From: Eucalyptus grandis
Taxonomy: Eukaryota > Streptophyta > Magnoliopsida > Myrtales > Myrtaceae
Reading direction: 5' to 3'
Length of the DNA stretch: 64,000 nucleotides
Assembly: GCF_016545825.1 (NCBI RefSeq)
Contig: NC_052613.1
Span: 34,546,844 to 34,610,843, forward strand
Below, piece after piece: positions 36,801-47,841 of this stretch; the stretch's first letter is position 1; the number at the start of each line of letters is the position of its first letter. The notes beneath the pieces were generated by a model, which was not told where the DNA came from, made no database searches, and saw only the letters and a program-made list of their open reading frames with translations. The translations under genes were made by a program, and so were the position numbers.

Positions 36801-36960
36801 TGACATAAAGAACAACTTCATAAGAAATATAATAACGCAGAAATAAGTGATCCTACAATACATTCCAACCAATAGAATGGTTGCTGATCTGTTTATGAAG
36901 GCTATTCCTAGAAACATATTCTTGAACTACAGGATGTCACTAGGATTGCGTAGAATGTGA
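33801..36960 (+). pseudogene. Copia pol of copy 2, broken
   Basis: Continues from the interrupted gag/protease junction. The protease keeps VDSGAIDH, followed by stops at about 33910. Integrase (about 33981-34940) has lost a zinc Cys (GEHC for CxxC) and reads HSNICGP, so the first catalytic Asp is Asn; TDH and PQQNGIAER are present. RT (about 35400-36384) keeps the YVDDILLA box despite several stops (about 35726, 35812, 35870). RNase H (about 36400-36960) has stops at 36550 and 36843. It is colinear with copy 1. Confidence 0.88.
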
Positions 36961-38121
36961 TATGTGTTATTGTAAAGGATCATTGGTTTATGTATATGTG
37001 GACATATGTATTGTACTTGTTTATTTATTAGTGACTTAATGTTTTATCAATAAGTACAAATCCATTATCATACTAGCACAAGCACACATATATTATTGGA
37101 AAGTATGTCAGCTGGCAATGATTGGCTCACTCACAAGAGTAATCGCCTCAAGTGCTATAGTTAGCACGTTGAGATGAGACGTTATGTACAAATAAATGCT
37201 GAATAGCAAGTTTGGTACATAAAATATGTCGCCTTAATTGGAGTCAAGATGAGATTTGTGATTTGTTTATAATAAGACCAAACATGATAGTCCCACAATC
37301 ATGTATGCCTGTAAGATGCCAGATGCGAGTAGTTAATTGGGCGCTATAGAAAGCGAGTTGATATAGCACTCGGGCTAAACATGAGTACGTGAGAAGCACG
37401 TGACTATGTTTAGGCTAAGATCCGTATAGTAAATATATTTAATAAATGATATACGCTCTTATAGAAAGAGAAATCCACTATAGCATGTAATTCATATTAC
37501 ATGTGCATTGTATGACCGATAAGAGAAGGTGACTAAAATTATCCCTATTTACTCATCGTGTGAACCCTTGAGGTATTTTATAATTTACCTCATTTTGTGC
37601 CTTATGTTACTTCTGACTATGTTCTTGAAGTGGAAGATCAATGTTGCTACTTTAGCATGTTACCGGCGGTCATGAATAGATATGGCTTTATGGGACGTGT
37701 CTAGGAAAACAGTTGTTCTGAAATGGAGAGACATGAGTGCGAAGGAAAACTATTATTGTTTTACATCTATCACATGTATTTACTGGTCGACTAATTATAT
37801 CGCCTTATGTGATTGCTATATAATTGTAAATACATGGTATTTTGAGAATAGTCAAGTATAGCCTTTAAGGGATAGGTATACTTGAATTGATGTAACAAAA
37901 TATGTCCGGGGCACTGTGAGACATCGATTGTTTATTTCTTTTTAGGGTTGTACCTATTATGTCATCCCTAACGAGTGTATAATTTGAGCTCCTAATTGTA
38001 GGTGTACTCACTGGTCGCACGGCTTACTTGACAGTATAAATTGTTTTGTAAAGTTGATGAATGTTGAATGCCTTATATTCTTGATAGAGAGCTATCAAGC
38101 CCATCATGTCCGAGTGGGAGA
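36961..38121 (+). other. 3' untranslated region of copia copy 2
   Basis: Non-coding, colinear with 10873-12054. It ends in the purine-rich tract gagtgggaga before the LTR. Confidence 0.7.
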
Positions 38122-38528
38122 TGTAGTATTTTATTAATACATCCATGATGAGGTGCGATGGAAACGCACCGTTTCGTGTTGATATACTACGATAGAAAGA
38201 CACCCTTTTGAGAGGGTGTGAGGGAGTCATATAAAAAGCTCCTAAAGACAACCGTTGGAACGGTTGGAAGAACATACGCTCAAAAAATTCTCTCTTTTTT
38301 TTGTTTGTCCCATTTCCATCAAAAGAAAGAAGGCGTTCCATTTTTCCTTTACAAGAACAATTAGCATTTACGCTATGGAAATCGGGTGCTTTTCTCGTAA
38401 TTGCATTCAGATCAACATGAAGTATTTTTATTCGTGATTCATCCGCAATTCAACGATCATTCTGGGGTTAATTATTGTTTGCGCATCAAATAAAGGTAAG
38501 TCGTCTTCCGCCGACTTGAATTCTAACA
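38122..38528 (+). repeat. 3' LTR of copia copy 2
   Basis: 407 bp, TG...CA, TATAAAAAG box at 38230-38238, followed by ACAAA. Confidence 0.93.
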
Positions 38529-40613
38529 ACAAATGACAAAGAATTTGATGCGACAAAAGATTTGGGTAAACATCTAACCCTAAGTCAATATGCAAAATGA
38601 TTATGTAAGTCAATGTCAATGCCAAATGACTTAAGACCTAAATGACATACTCGATGATTTTGGAATGTGACTAGCCTCATTAAAGCATATTGTTCATATA
38701 GTAAATGATGCTTGATCATGACAATTCACATATGCACACGAACCTTGTTATGTGTACTTTAAAAGACAAGCAGAGAACATTATAAGACTTGGTCTCTAAT
38801 AGACTCAAATGGGCATGGTAAAGTGCATACGTGATAAGGTCTCATCCTATCCTTAGCACAATAGAACAAACATGATTGCGGTCACTTAAGGACATGTAAA
38901 AATCTAACAAAAAATTTCACATATAGAACACATGACGATGAATATTTTCTGTTAGGAACTCGAAACCCAATTGAGATCACACGAGTCATGAAAAATATGG
39001 CAAAACAGACACGCATCGTCAAGTTTTATTTTGCAGCAACACCCCTTTACTTTGATACATGCAATTGATACACTAGACCACATCAAAACTTTGTAAATCT
39101 TGTATCAATTGAAGACATACGACATGTAGTTCATTTATCATGAAGGACTTAGGATTGAACAAGGTCATTTTCCTATTCAAATCTACCTAAATTCATCTTG
39201 GGCCAAAATAGGGCAGATTGGCCTTAGCTCATATCTAGGCGATTTTGACCTAGCTAAACATATCTAAAAATTCCGAAAAAATTACAGGACATTCTTGACA
39301 TGGCCAAAAAAAAATTTTATCAAGACAAAATTGTCCAAAAATCATCACAGAAAGCTGCACAAAAATAGAAAAAGCCGAAGTCGGACCAAATCAAAACCTA
39401 AATAGGACACAAAACATTGCAAAATCGAGTAATTTTGGAGGTGTTTTTCGAGGGTCAAATGTCACTCAATCAGGGTGTGCGATCTATAAATTTGAAGTTT
39501 GTAACATGTATTTTCAAATTCTAGAAGGAATTGAACAAAGATAAGGTCATTTAAGATCTCGTTTCGGCCAAAATAGCGAGCTTATTATAGAACCGCAAAA
39601 TGCAAATTAAGGCCAAAATCATTCAATCATCCATGAACATTCAGTCAACTATACTCAAACTTCATCAAATCATCAATAAACATATAATCTTCAGATCTAG
39701 GGTTATTTCATCGATCTAAAGGTGAATTCTAGCTCCAATTGGACAATCCAACCTTGCTTTACGGGATTCGAGCTTTAGAAGTTACCTTTTTGTGTTTTTT
39801 GTTGATTTTGATGTGCAACTAAATGAAATTTTCGCCGGAACGTCATTGAACCACCATGAACCACCATGAACCACCAAGGATCAGATTTAGACAGCCAGGA
39901 TCACTTTCAAGAAATGGCCAAACCGTTGATTTGATGCTGAACCGAAATCAATTCGATTGGACTGGCTTTCGTGCGCCGGTGAGGAAATGGATCACCAGAA
40001 GAGATCCGGTGATGGATCAACTAGTCTCCAACCACAACAAGGTCGGAGACTCACCCTAGGATAGATCGAAGGAGAACGGGACCTCCTGCAAACATTGGTG
40101 GTCGCTAGTTTGTGTGAAACATGAAACCGGTCCAAGAGTTGGACCGGTCTTCACGCCGGTGGAGGAGATCGTGCAAAGGAAACGCCCTCCCAATTTTGAA
40201 GGGAAAGTTGGTTATGTAGTCTTGGACAAGATCAAATCTTAGCCTTTGGATTAATCCAAAGGCTAAGGTTTGATTTTCTTAGTTAATTGGTTTGTTCAAT
40301 TTGTTATGAACACCCTAATTGAGCACATGTCTAGTTCAATGGCCCCAATGCATTCTTAACGAACGGTGATGATCAATTGTGGACTAATTGGGCTCTTTTT
40401 GCAATCTTCATAACATGAGGGGTTAATTCGCAAATTTTATAAGTTCGGAGTAAAATTCATAATTTTGCAAATTAAGGCCATGGGAACATTAGCCATTGGA
40501 TGTATCGCCTCATGGTGGTTGACCACCACGAGGTCGCCGGAGTGAGACAAAATTGGCGCCTAGTGCTAGTGATCAGTTGGACTGTTGGGGTTGATCCGAA
40601 CTGATCTCGACTG

Positions 40614-40662
<49 letters not shown>

Positions 40663-41735
40663 CAATTCAGTCCCCTAGGGGTCTAATTGCAAGGAAAACT
40701 TGCTTTATTATAGAGAAAGGTGCGTCAATTTGCTAATTTCTTACTCAAAAGTGTCAATTAATTGAAATTAAATTCAATTAATGTTGCAAGGCACCAATTG
40801 ATCCACTAACCCATGTCTAGGATGACCCATGGCGTTCGAATTGACCTTGAAAAGGTAGCATGACTTTTACGCTAAGATCTAATTGAAGACCAATGATGAT
40901 ATTAGATCTTAATTCTTGAAATCAAACCTTAGTCTCAAATGGGTCAATTTGAATTTTGCCAATAGGAGTTCACTAGCTTAGTTTTCTTAAGCTCGGGTAA
41001 GCTAAATCCCTCAAAGCACAATGTTCCCAAGTGAAATTTCCAAAATTAACCTCGGATTTAGATTTACTTCACAAAAATGAATGGAAAGGAGTTTTCATTC
41101 GCTAATCATGAAAAGCCGACTCGGACCCTAATTAAGGTTAGAAATGCTAATTCACCTTTCGACACAGCAATTCTTAAAATTGAATGAACGAGTGAATTAA
41201 AAATAGTCCCTATTCCAAATGTCGTAAAAGGAACTACACCTAATTATAGCTAAAACAAAAGCAATTTGATTTTTGGCTGATTTAGAACCTAAAATAAAAA
41301 AATTCAGAAAACAGGGTTCTTAATCGAATTTTTATGAAATTTTTGACACAAGAGCCAAATTGACACTAAAAGAAGTATTTTTGGGGATTTTTTTATTTTT
41401 TCAATTTTTTGGTCAAAGATTTGACTAAAAGTCAATCATTTAGTTGACTTTTCTTTAAAATGTTGATTTCTTAATCAAATTTTTGAATTTTTGAGAATTT
41501 TATTTGACAAACATGAAATTAAAGCTAAATAGCATCTTTTTAGATAAAAAGTCAATCATTTGACTTTTCAGGTTTTTCTTAAAAATAACTAGGAAATCGC
41601 TTAAAAGCGACAATACAACAAAAAGAAATGAAAAACCACACTTTTTGATTAAGAAACGGACTGTCGCGATCAAAAACTTAAATCTTGAATCTTTTTACTT
41701 TTTTCAAAGCATCGACTAAAAATTAGGTGTTAACA
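38529..41735. other. Right arm of the large insertion, non-coding
   Basis: 3.2 kb without a recognisable gene. It includes a triplicated accatgaacc run at about 39852-39882 and a (CT)n tract at 40617-40659. The last 400 bp are AT-rich with repeated ttgacttttt words. It ends GGTGTTAACA. Confidence 0.6.
40617..40659 (+). repeat. (CT)n microsatellite
   Basis: About 21 uninterrupted CT units within the large insertion. Confidence 0.95.
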
Positions 41736-42494
41736 TAAAGTAGGAAAAATGTGCGTGCACACAGACACGAATTATACAATATGTGACTTACTTATTAATT
41801 GGAAATTCACTTGAGAGTTTTTTTCCCCTAAAGCTCTAAATAGAGAGGAAATTCTCTTGGACCAAACTGCTTTAATCCATCCTACTTTTTGATATGCTAA
41901 GTTCTTATACGTAGTATACAACAATCATGTTGTGCAATCAGTAGCCCAGAAAACTATGAGATTGATGAACTCCCCTTGTCCGAATCTCTTCGATCCACCC
42001 AATTTTTATATTATAAAAAGAAGAAGATGAGATATACAGATGCTAACTAGGAATGCATCGGTATCGTGTATTTGGCAAAACCAAGTGACTGACTTCCATG
42101 GTGTTAGACTAATCTACCCAACAATTGCATTGTCCGTGTGATTATACTGCCAAATCATGGTGTTGTGAGATTAAGTTTCCTGATGATATTCTGTGGGACT
42201 TCTGATTTAAGCTGCTTTTTTTTTTTTTTGGTTCTTCATGAAATTGTGTAAAAAACATTTTGAGCTGCATTTGGTAACCTGCATATGCAGCCGAATAGTA
42301 TAAAAGTTATCCAGCCCGGCTTTTGAGGGCATTGCAATTCTTGGATAAGATGGCCTTGAGGACCGACCTCAAAAGGATGGTTAGGGTAATGATTATGTCC
42401 AATAAACTAAAAGAATTTAAAAACTAGTTCGTCTTCTCACTTTTCAACAAGTGAAATTTCTCGATGCTAGTGAATTCCATGTCTAGTGAGGTGG
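41736..42494. other. Continuation of duplicated flank; no gene
   Basis: Bases 41736-41890 match 17217-17250 plus 18101-18200 (aagtaggaaaaa, ttatacaatatgt, aattggaaa, ctctaaata, gaggaaattctctt, gaccaaa). They therefore continue the pseudogene's upstream flank and represent the empty site of TIR element A. The remaining about 600 bp show no recognised feature. Confidence 0.6.
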
Positions 42495-44178
42495 CTAGTG
42501 AAAGTCATTGTCTTCGTTATCAATAGTCTTCTGATGCTGAAGGCCTTAAATTTTTCATTAAGATCTGCTCTCTTTCCCTCTCGCTGCTGATATTATTATC
42601 TATTCGCTATTCCTGCACCGAGAAACTTGTTAACTGTACATTTGAAGTGAGTAAATTAATTGTGCCATTTAATACATGCCAATGCCTAAAATTAAGGGTG
42701 AGTAAGGTCTTTGTTGGGCCGGTCCACTCCTTAACCCTAGGTCCAACCCACATAATGCTGATCCTCCATTTTTGGGACCGAGGACCGACCCTATTGAGCT
42801 TGGGATCAAGGATTAGACTGACCCAATGGGTCTGGTTGGTTCTAGGGTCAACCTAGGACTAATCAATAATTTTTTTTATTTTATTTTTTTATTCCTTGAA
42901 AAGGCGGTTGAGGACCAAATCGACCCGATGGGTTTGGTTCGATTCCAAGGTCAACTCAGGACCAACCGATAATTTTTTATTTCATTTTTGTACTCCATGT
43001 TGGGTCCGTCCGATTTCAAGGTCAACCCGGGACCAACCGACAAATTTTTTTAAATTTTTTTGTATTCCATGAAAAGGCGACCAATGACCAAACCGACCCA
43101 ATGGGTTTGGTGATGAGTGAGGCCAGGTAAGAGAGGCGGCGGCGAGCGTCAAGTATGGTGAGTGTCTAGCATCGAGCAGAGTGAGTATCGAGTTAGGCGA
43201 GCATTGAGCGGCGAGCGGTACAAGTGACCCAAAGCGAGTGAAGCGAGTATCGAGTGGCGAGCGGAAAATTTGTTTCTTTCAATTTTGGCAAATTGAAGAC
43301 TAAGAAGACAAATAAGACAAAAAGGAATGAGTACTGGAGGAAGATGCCGTGAGAAGCTGTTTATGCTCTTTTAGATGCTGTGAAGACTCCTCACAAAAAT
43401 ATTTTCCTCCTTTAAATTATGGCTGTTAACAATGTAAAAGACATTAAAAATCTAAGTTATTAAAGAATAGTGTAAAGTTACTTGAACTCATCACTAATGA
43501 GCTGTTTAATATTGTTGACACCATTTATTTTAGGGTTTTCTCTTTATAAAAATTATATATAATATATATATATATTTATAATTAGGGTTGGTCCGGGTTG
43601 GACCGACCTTGAATTCTCAAAATTGAGGACTAACCCGTATAGTACTAGTCTAGGAATCTTAAGACCAATGAGCGACCTAATTTCCCTTGGAATCAAATCA
43701 GGATTAGCAGGGTTTGGCTGGTCCAGGGTTGACCTTAAACCGATGCTCACCCCTACCAAAAATTCCCCTAACCTTGGGCTTGAGAATGCGACCTTGTTAA
43801 AGAATGAACAACTACAGAATTAAAAAAGAAAAAGAAAAAGGATTTAACAGCATCATGAATCTCAATTCTAGTTTCCGCTTGAAGTACCAATAGTCGCCTA
43901 GCTACCATTGTCATATGTTCTCACCGATTGGTGTCATCAATGAAGCTTCATTGTTAGCTATGCCCTGAAGCAGTTCTTATATGTAATCTTGTCATAATGT
44001 AGAGTCATAGATCATTGATAGTTACTAGTTTGGAGATACTAAATTGACCTGTAATTTCATTTCTAAAGTGATTTGGTGTCTTGATAGCAATTGACTCAGA
44101 TCAAAGCTCGAGTAGGGGTGAAGAACAATGCATAATAGTCTAGTATGGCTCAAACATTGTCATTCCCATCATCCTATT
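42495..44178 (+). pseudogene. Second, degraded copy of the hydrophobic-tail gene fragment
   Basis: Colinear with 870 to about 1510. The first-exon segment (42500-42655) has lost the ATG but keeps the aacttgttaact and gtgagtaaa donor block. After an inserted hAT-like element, homology resumes at 43763 and includes the acceptor-exon block (about 44085-44140), where a deletion removes about 30 bp. It ends at 44178, where copia copy 3 begins. Confidence 0.75.
42695..43755. mobile_element. hAT-like non-autonomous element
   Basis: The right end, read inverted, is TAGGGGTGAGCATCGG and the left end is AGGGTGAGTAAGG, the common TAGGGGTGAG terminus. The flanks are CTAAAATT and CAAAAATT, an imperfect 8-bp duplication. 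The copy-1 gene fragment (about 1078-1100) is the empty site. The interior has repeated gaccgaccc/ggtccgggttgg words and no transposase. Confidence 0.8.
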
Positions 44179-45239
44179 TGTTGCAACAAAACATCAAAAG
44201 ATGTACCAATCGAAGCACAAGTAGCAAAGGATGAAAAGAAAATCAAAATCACACGAGATGCAAGATTTACATGGAAAATCCAAAACGGGAAAAACCACAT
44301 GGAGAGATGGGGATTTCACTATCTTAAACAAAGAGTACAAGAGTACAATCTAAAGGCTCAAAAAACCACTTGATAAGCTAGAAGATCTAAAGTTCTAATA
44401 AGAAGATAAGAAAAAACAAAACAGGAAATAACATTGTGGCACCCCAAAACACCTAAGGTCGCCACAGATACCAAAAGAAGAACCGTAGTTCATAGGCATT
44501 TTTTTTTAACGGTCCTAGCGCATCTTATTTGCGGAAGCATAATCAAGTCTTACCAATTCTCCCTCCAACAATCATGATACAATGCACACCACTAAGCACC
44601 ATAAGAGAAATAAAGCCGAGCCACTCTTTATTTATATATTTTCAAGATGGATTTCACGGGTCGGTACAACCAAAAGGAAAACCAAGACTCTTGGCTAGAC
44701 TTGGCCACAACTCAAAAAGAGACAACTCGACCCTCTATGTCGATCATGTATAATCCTCCATCTACAAGTGTTGGCTATGTCCAAAAAGTGTCAGCTCCCA
44801 CTCCTCACGCGGGCCGTCACACCCATCCCGGTGCGTCAGGTGGTGGCGGCGGCAACATCCCCCACATCACTCCGTCACGACGGACGTGGACAGATATGAA
44901 CTCCTGAATGATCGAGCCCCCAGCTAGGCCCACGTCATACATCACCAGTGCACGAACCCGAATGAACGTCATACTAGGGATAGTGGGACAGTCGATCTCC
45001 ATACACTCGACCTCCACGTCAGATGGAAGGCCGTAAAAGGTGCCCTACGTGACAGTAGGGAGCGGCATCTTTCTAATCTGAAATGTTAGTCCCCAAAAGG
45101 GGTGAGTACAACCACTCAGCAGATAAAGGATCCATTAACTACTCAATGCATCACACAGGACAATCAAGACATCATGGTATAGTTCATATTATTTATGCAT
45201 CCAAGCATTACTTACCTTGCAGCCATGCATATGTCATCA

Positions 45240-45475
45240 TACCGTATATGCATACACCATCATGCACTCATCACTAAACATTCATGCATATACCATCATG
45301 CCATAGGTGCGTATACATCCATACACTCATCATCAAGCATTCATGCATATACCATCATGCCATAGGTGCATATACATCCATGCACTCATCATCAAGCATT
45401 CATGCATATACTATCATGCCATAGGTGCATATACATCCATACACTCATCATCAAGCATTCATGCATACATGTCAC
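45240..45475 (+). repeat. 59-bp minisatellite, about 4 units
   Basis: The ttcatgcatatacc block recurs at 45281, 45340, 45399 and 45458, giving an exact 59-bp period. It is rich in cat/atg triplets, so open frames through it are artefacts. Confidence 0.93.
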
Positions 45476-45589
45476 CATACCATGCATGACTCAATTTCAA
45501 GTTCTCAATTTTTTTATTCTTTCAATTGGGCCACCACAATTTCTTTCCTAGGACCAGTATTTGCATCCCACATTTATCGCTCACATCCA

Positions 45590-45840
45590 ACTTGGCATCG
45601 CGAGGAACCTCCGGCACACACCTCCGGGCATCCGGCACACACACTCCCGGCATCTCGTACCCCAACTAGCATCACGAGGTATCCCCCCGGCACACACCTC
45701 CGGACTTCCGGCACCCCCACATCCCGGGCATCTCAAAACTCCCGAGGACATACGGCACACACCCTCCGGGCATCTGGCATACACTCCCTAGTTGAGCATC
45801 CCAACACTCCCGGGGCATCGTCGGCTCACACCTCCGACGG
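45590..45840 (+). repeat. Irregular ccggcacacacctccgggcatc repeats
   Basis: About eight imperfect units of 20-35 bp sharing ggcacacacctcc and gggcatc. It lies in the same solo LTR, just beyond the 59-bp repeat. Confidence 0.8.
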
Positions 45841-47841
45841 CATCCTCATTTATCATATTTCACATTCACATTTATGGCTCAATATCAACATGGCATATGA
45901 TATGATGGCAACAAGATCATTTTCAGCATTTTGATTCTTATATGTAGTGCCAAATATCATCACATGTGCAACAAGATTCAATCACTTAAGACAACATAAT
46001 CCATGGGTTTCATACAACTTAGAATAATCCATACATCATGGCTTTTTGAAATCTACAAAATCTAGCTTGCACAATTTCAGAAAACATATTAATTAAATAC
46101 CCACATGATCTTCAAAAATTATGAAATCTGAACATGTGATAGTCAAGACATAAAGGCAGAAACTCCATGAAGAACACATGCCCAAAAGAACCTCACACAA
46201 AAGATATAGCTCACGCATTACAGCTTGCAAAATTCGGACACATTAGATTGCGCGGTTCTTGAAATATTCCAATTTAAATACCCGAATGACCTTAAAAAAT
46301 TATGAAATTTTACCAGGTGATATTCAAGACCCTAAGGTAGATTTTTTTTGAAGACATCAAGGCCAGATTCGTCCTAGATAATTAAATATGGACGGTTGAA
46401 GCCCCTGTTCCTAGTACTGAACATTCTAGGTTTAGCCGTCACCAAAAAATCAAGATTTCACCTACTTTTCTTCCTTATTTTCCTCTGAATTTTTTATATG
46501 TTTTGCCTCAAGAGGTCTACTACAACTTTCATTAGGGAATCAAGGTGATATTTTCAAAGGAAAGTCACTTTATAGTCCACAAAGTCACTGGAGTTCAGTA
46601 CAACATTTCCAGATCTATCTTCTTCAAAGGAAAAATCGTTTCACTAGGCTATAATTGCTCGTTTTACCCAAAATTTGAGTATGTTAGTCTTCAAGATGTT
46701 ATCTACAACTTTCGTGAAGGGGTCAAAGTGAAATTCGCAGTAAAAAGTTACATGCAACACACAAAATCACCAAGAGGTCAACAAAACAGCTTCAGATCTA
46801 ACATTTTCGTAGAGGGAGGGTTTCACCCCCCAAACCTCATTCATTTTGCCTCAAATTTTAGTATGTTATAATTTAAGATGTTATCTACAGATTTCATCAA
46901 TAAGTAAAAGCCAAAATCCGACTCAAACATCGCATGCAAGCCACTACAACATTCTGGGTCAGACTGTTTACTCGAGAACAATTTACTACTTCAAAACAAC
47001 ACTCTTAAAACTTCAGTTTTTCACACCCTAGACATCCGAAATTCATCACCATTCAATAGCACATTCTAGACACAACATGCAAGAGTAGATCAAAGGATCT
47101 AACTTGCTTCTAAATCAAGCTACGGCGAGCACGATGGCGGTGGGACACGGCGGCGACGGTCACGGCTCCTCCTCCTTCTTCTTCTCTTCTTCCTTTCCTT
47201 CCCTTTCCTTTCTCTCTTCCTCTCCTCTCTCTCTCTTATGGTCGATACCCCCCTAAACCGGCCACCCCTTCTCTTTATTTCCCTTTAAAAGAAATCATTA
47301 GGAGCCGCCCAAGGTGGCCAATGGGTGTAACTCCCTTTTTGCCACTTGGCAAACCCCATGCACATGATGGGCTTGAAGATGGGCCGGCCTTCTCCCCTCC
47401 TTGTGGTTGACGGCCCATTCTTGGGCTTATGGGCCAAGCCAATTTGGCCCATCTTAGGCCCACACTCTTGGGCCTAAGACCCAAGCTTAATTAAATCCAA
47501 TTTTAACCCCTTTTTAAAACTAATTATATTCCTATTGAATCAAAGTACTAAATTACAAATTTAAATGGCTAAATTCCAACTTATAAAATTTATGGCCAAA
47601 AGCATAATTTCCAAATTGCCATGAGCTTTTTGGGATGCCACAAACATGGAGGCTAGAGTTGGAGATGTGTTATTAAACATATTCCTTTTATAGTCTCCCT
47701 TAAAAAAAAAACCCCTAAAACAAAGGTGCATAGTCTAAAATACCATTATCTTTAATTTGGAAGTCAAAACTCAATAAATCTCCACCTTGACTTCAAATCT
47801 CCAAAAGAGCATTATGCTACACACCACAAGAACTCTCTCCC

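Larger units (their letters stand above)
22109..38528 (+). mobile_element. Ty1/copia LTR retrotransposon, copy 2 (nested host)
   Basis: 407-bp LTRs (22109-22515 and 38122-38528) are flanked by a perfect target duplication ACAAA (22104-22108 and 38529-38533). It belongs to the same family as copy 1: LTR, primer site, leader, gag, pol and 3' region are colinear. A solo LTR interrupts gag and an antisense gypsy element interrupts the gag/protease junction. Without these it would be about 7.2 kb. Stops and frameshifts occur throughout. Confidence 0.95.
20564..41735. mobile_element. Large TG...CA insertion without coding capacity (solo LTR or LARD)
   Basis: After removing the nested copia (22109-38528), about 4.75 kb remain, starting TGCTGCAACC and ending GGTGTTAACA. 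The flanks are TAAGG (20559-20563) and TAAAG (41736-41740), a 5-bp target duplication with one mismatch. The paralogous unoccupied site at about 17213-17250 reads straight across, which fixes both boundaries. No gag or pol motif is seen in the outer parts. It is either a very long solo LTR or a non-autonomous LARD. The reverse complement start (TGTTAACACC) suggests minus orientation, but this is not certain. Confidence 0.7.
44435..47642 (-). mobile_element. Solo LTR, long gypsy type (copy 4)
   Basis: 3208 bp with ends TGTGGCACCCC and GGGATGCCACA, and a perfect target duplication AACAT (44430-44434 and 47643-47647). It is a diverged relative of the solo LTRs at 2769 and 23843: a gcttccgc block lies near the minus-strand 3' end, and a GC-rich block lies near its 5' end (about 47100-47470). 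It carries two minisatellites and no coding domain. Confidence 0.9.
44179..47776 (-). repeat. 3' LTR of copia copy 3, interrupted
   Basis: Two pieces, 44179-44434 and 47648-47776 (about 385 bp together). The outer edge is TGTTGCAAC at the break of homology with the gene fragment. The inner edge CTCAATA abuts a polypurine tract (minus strand caaggtggagat), the usual arrangement for Tnt1-like copia elements. Confidence 0.7.

Noticed and set aside
45307..45934. His/Ile-rich frames over the cat/atg minisatellite and the following ccggcacac repeats
   Set aside because: Translation of tandem repeats inside a solo LTR.
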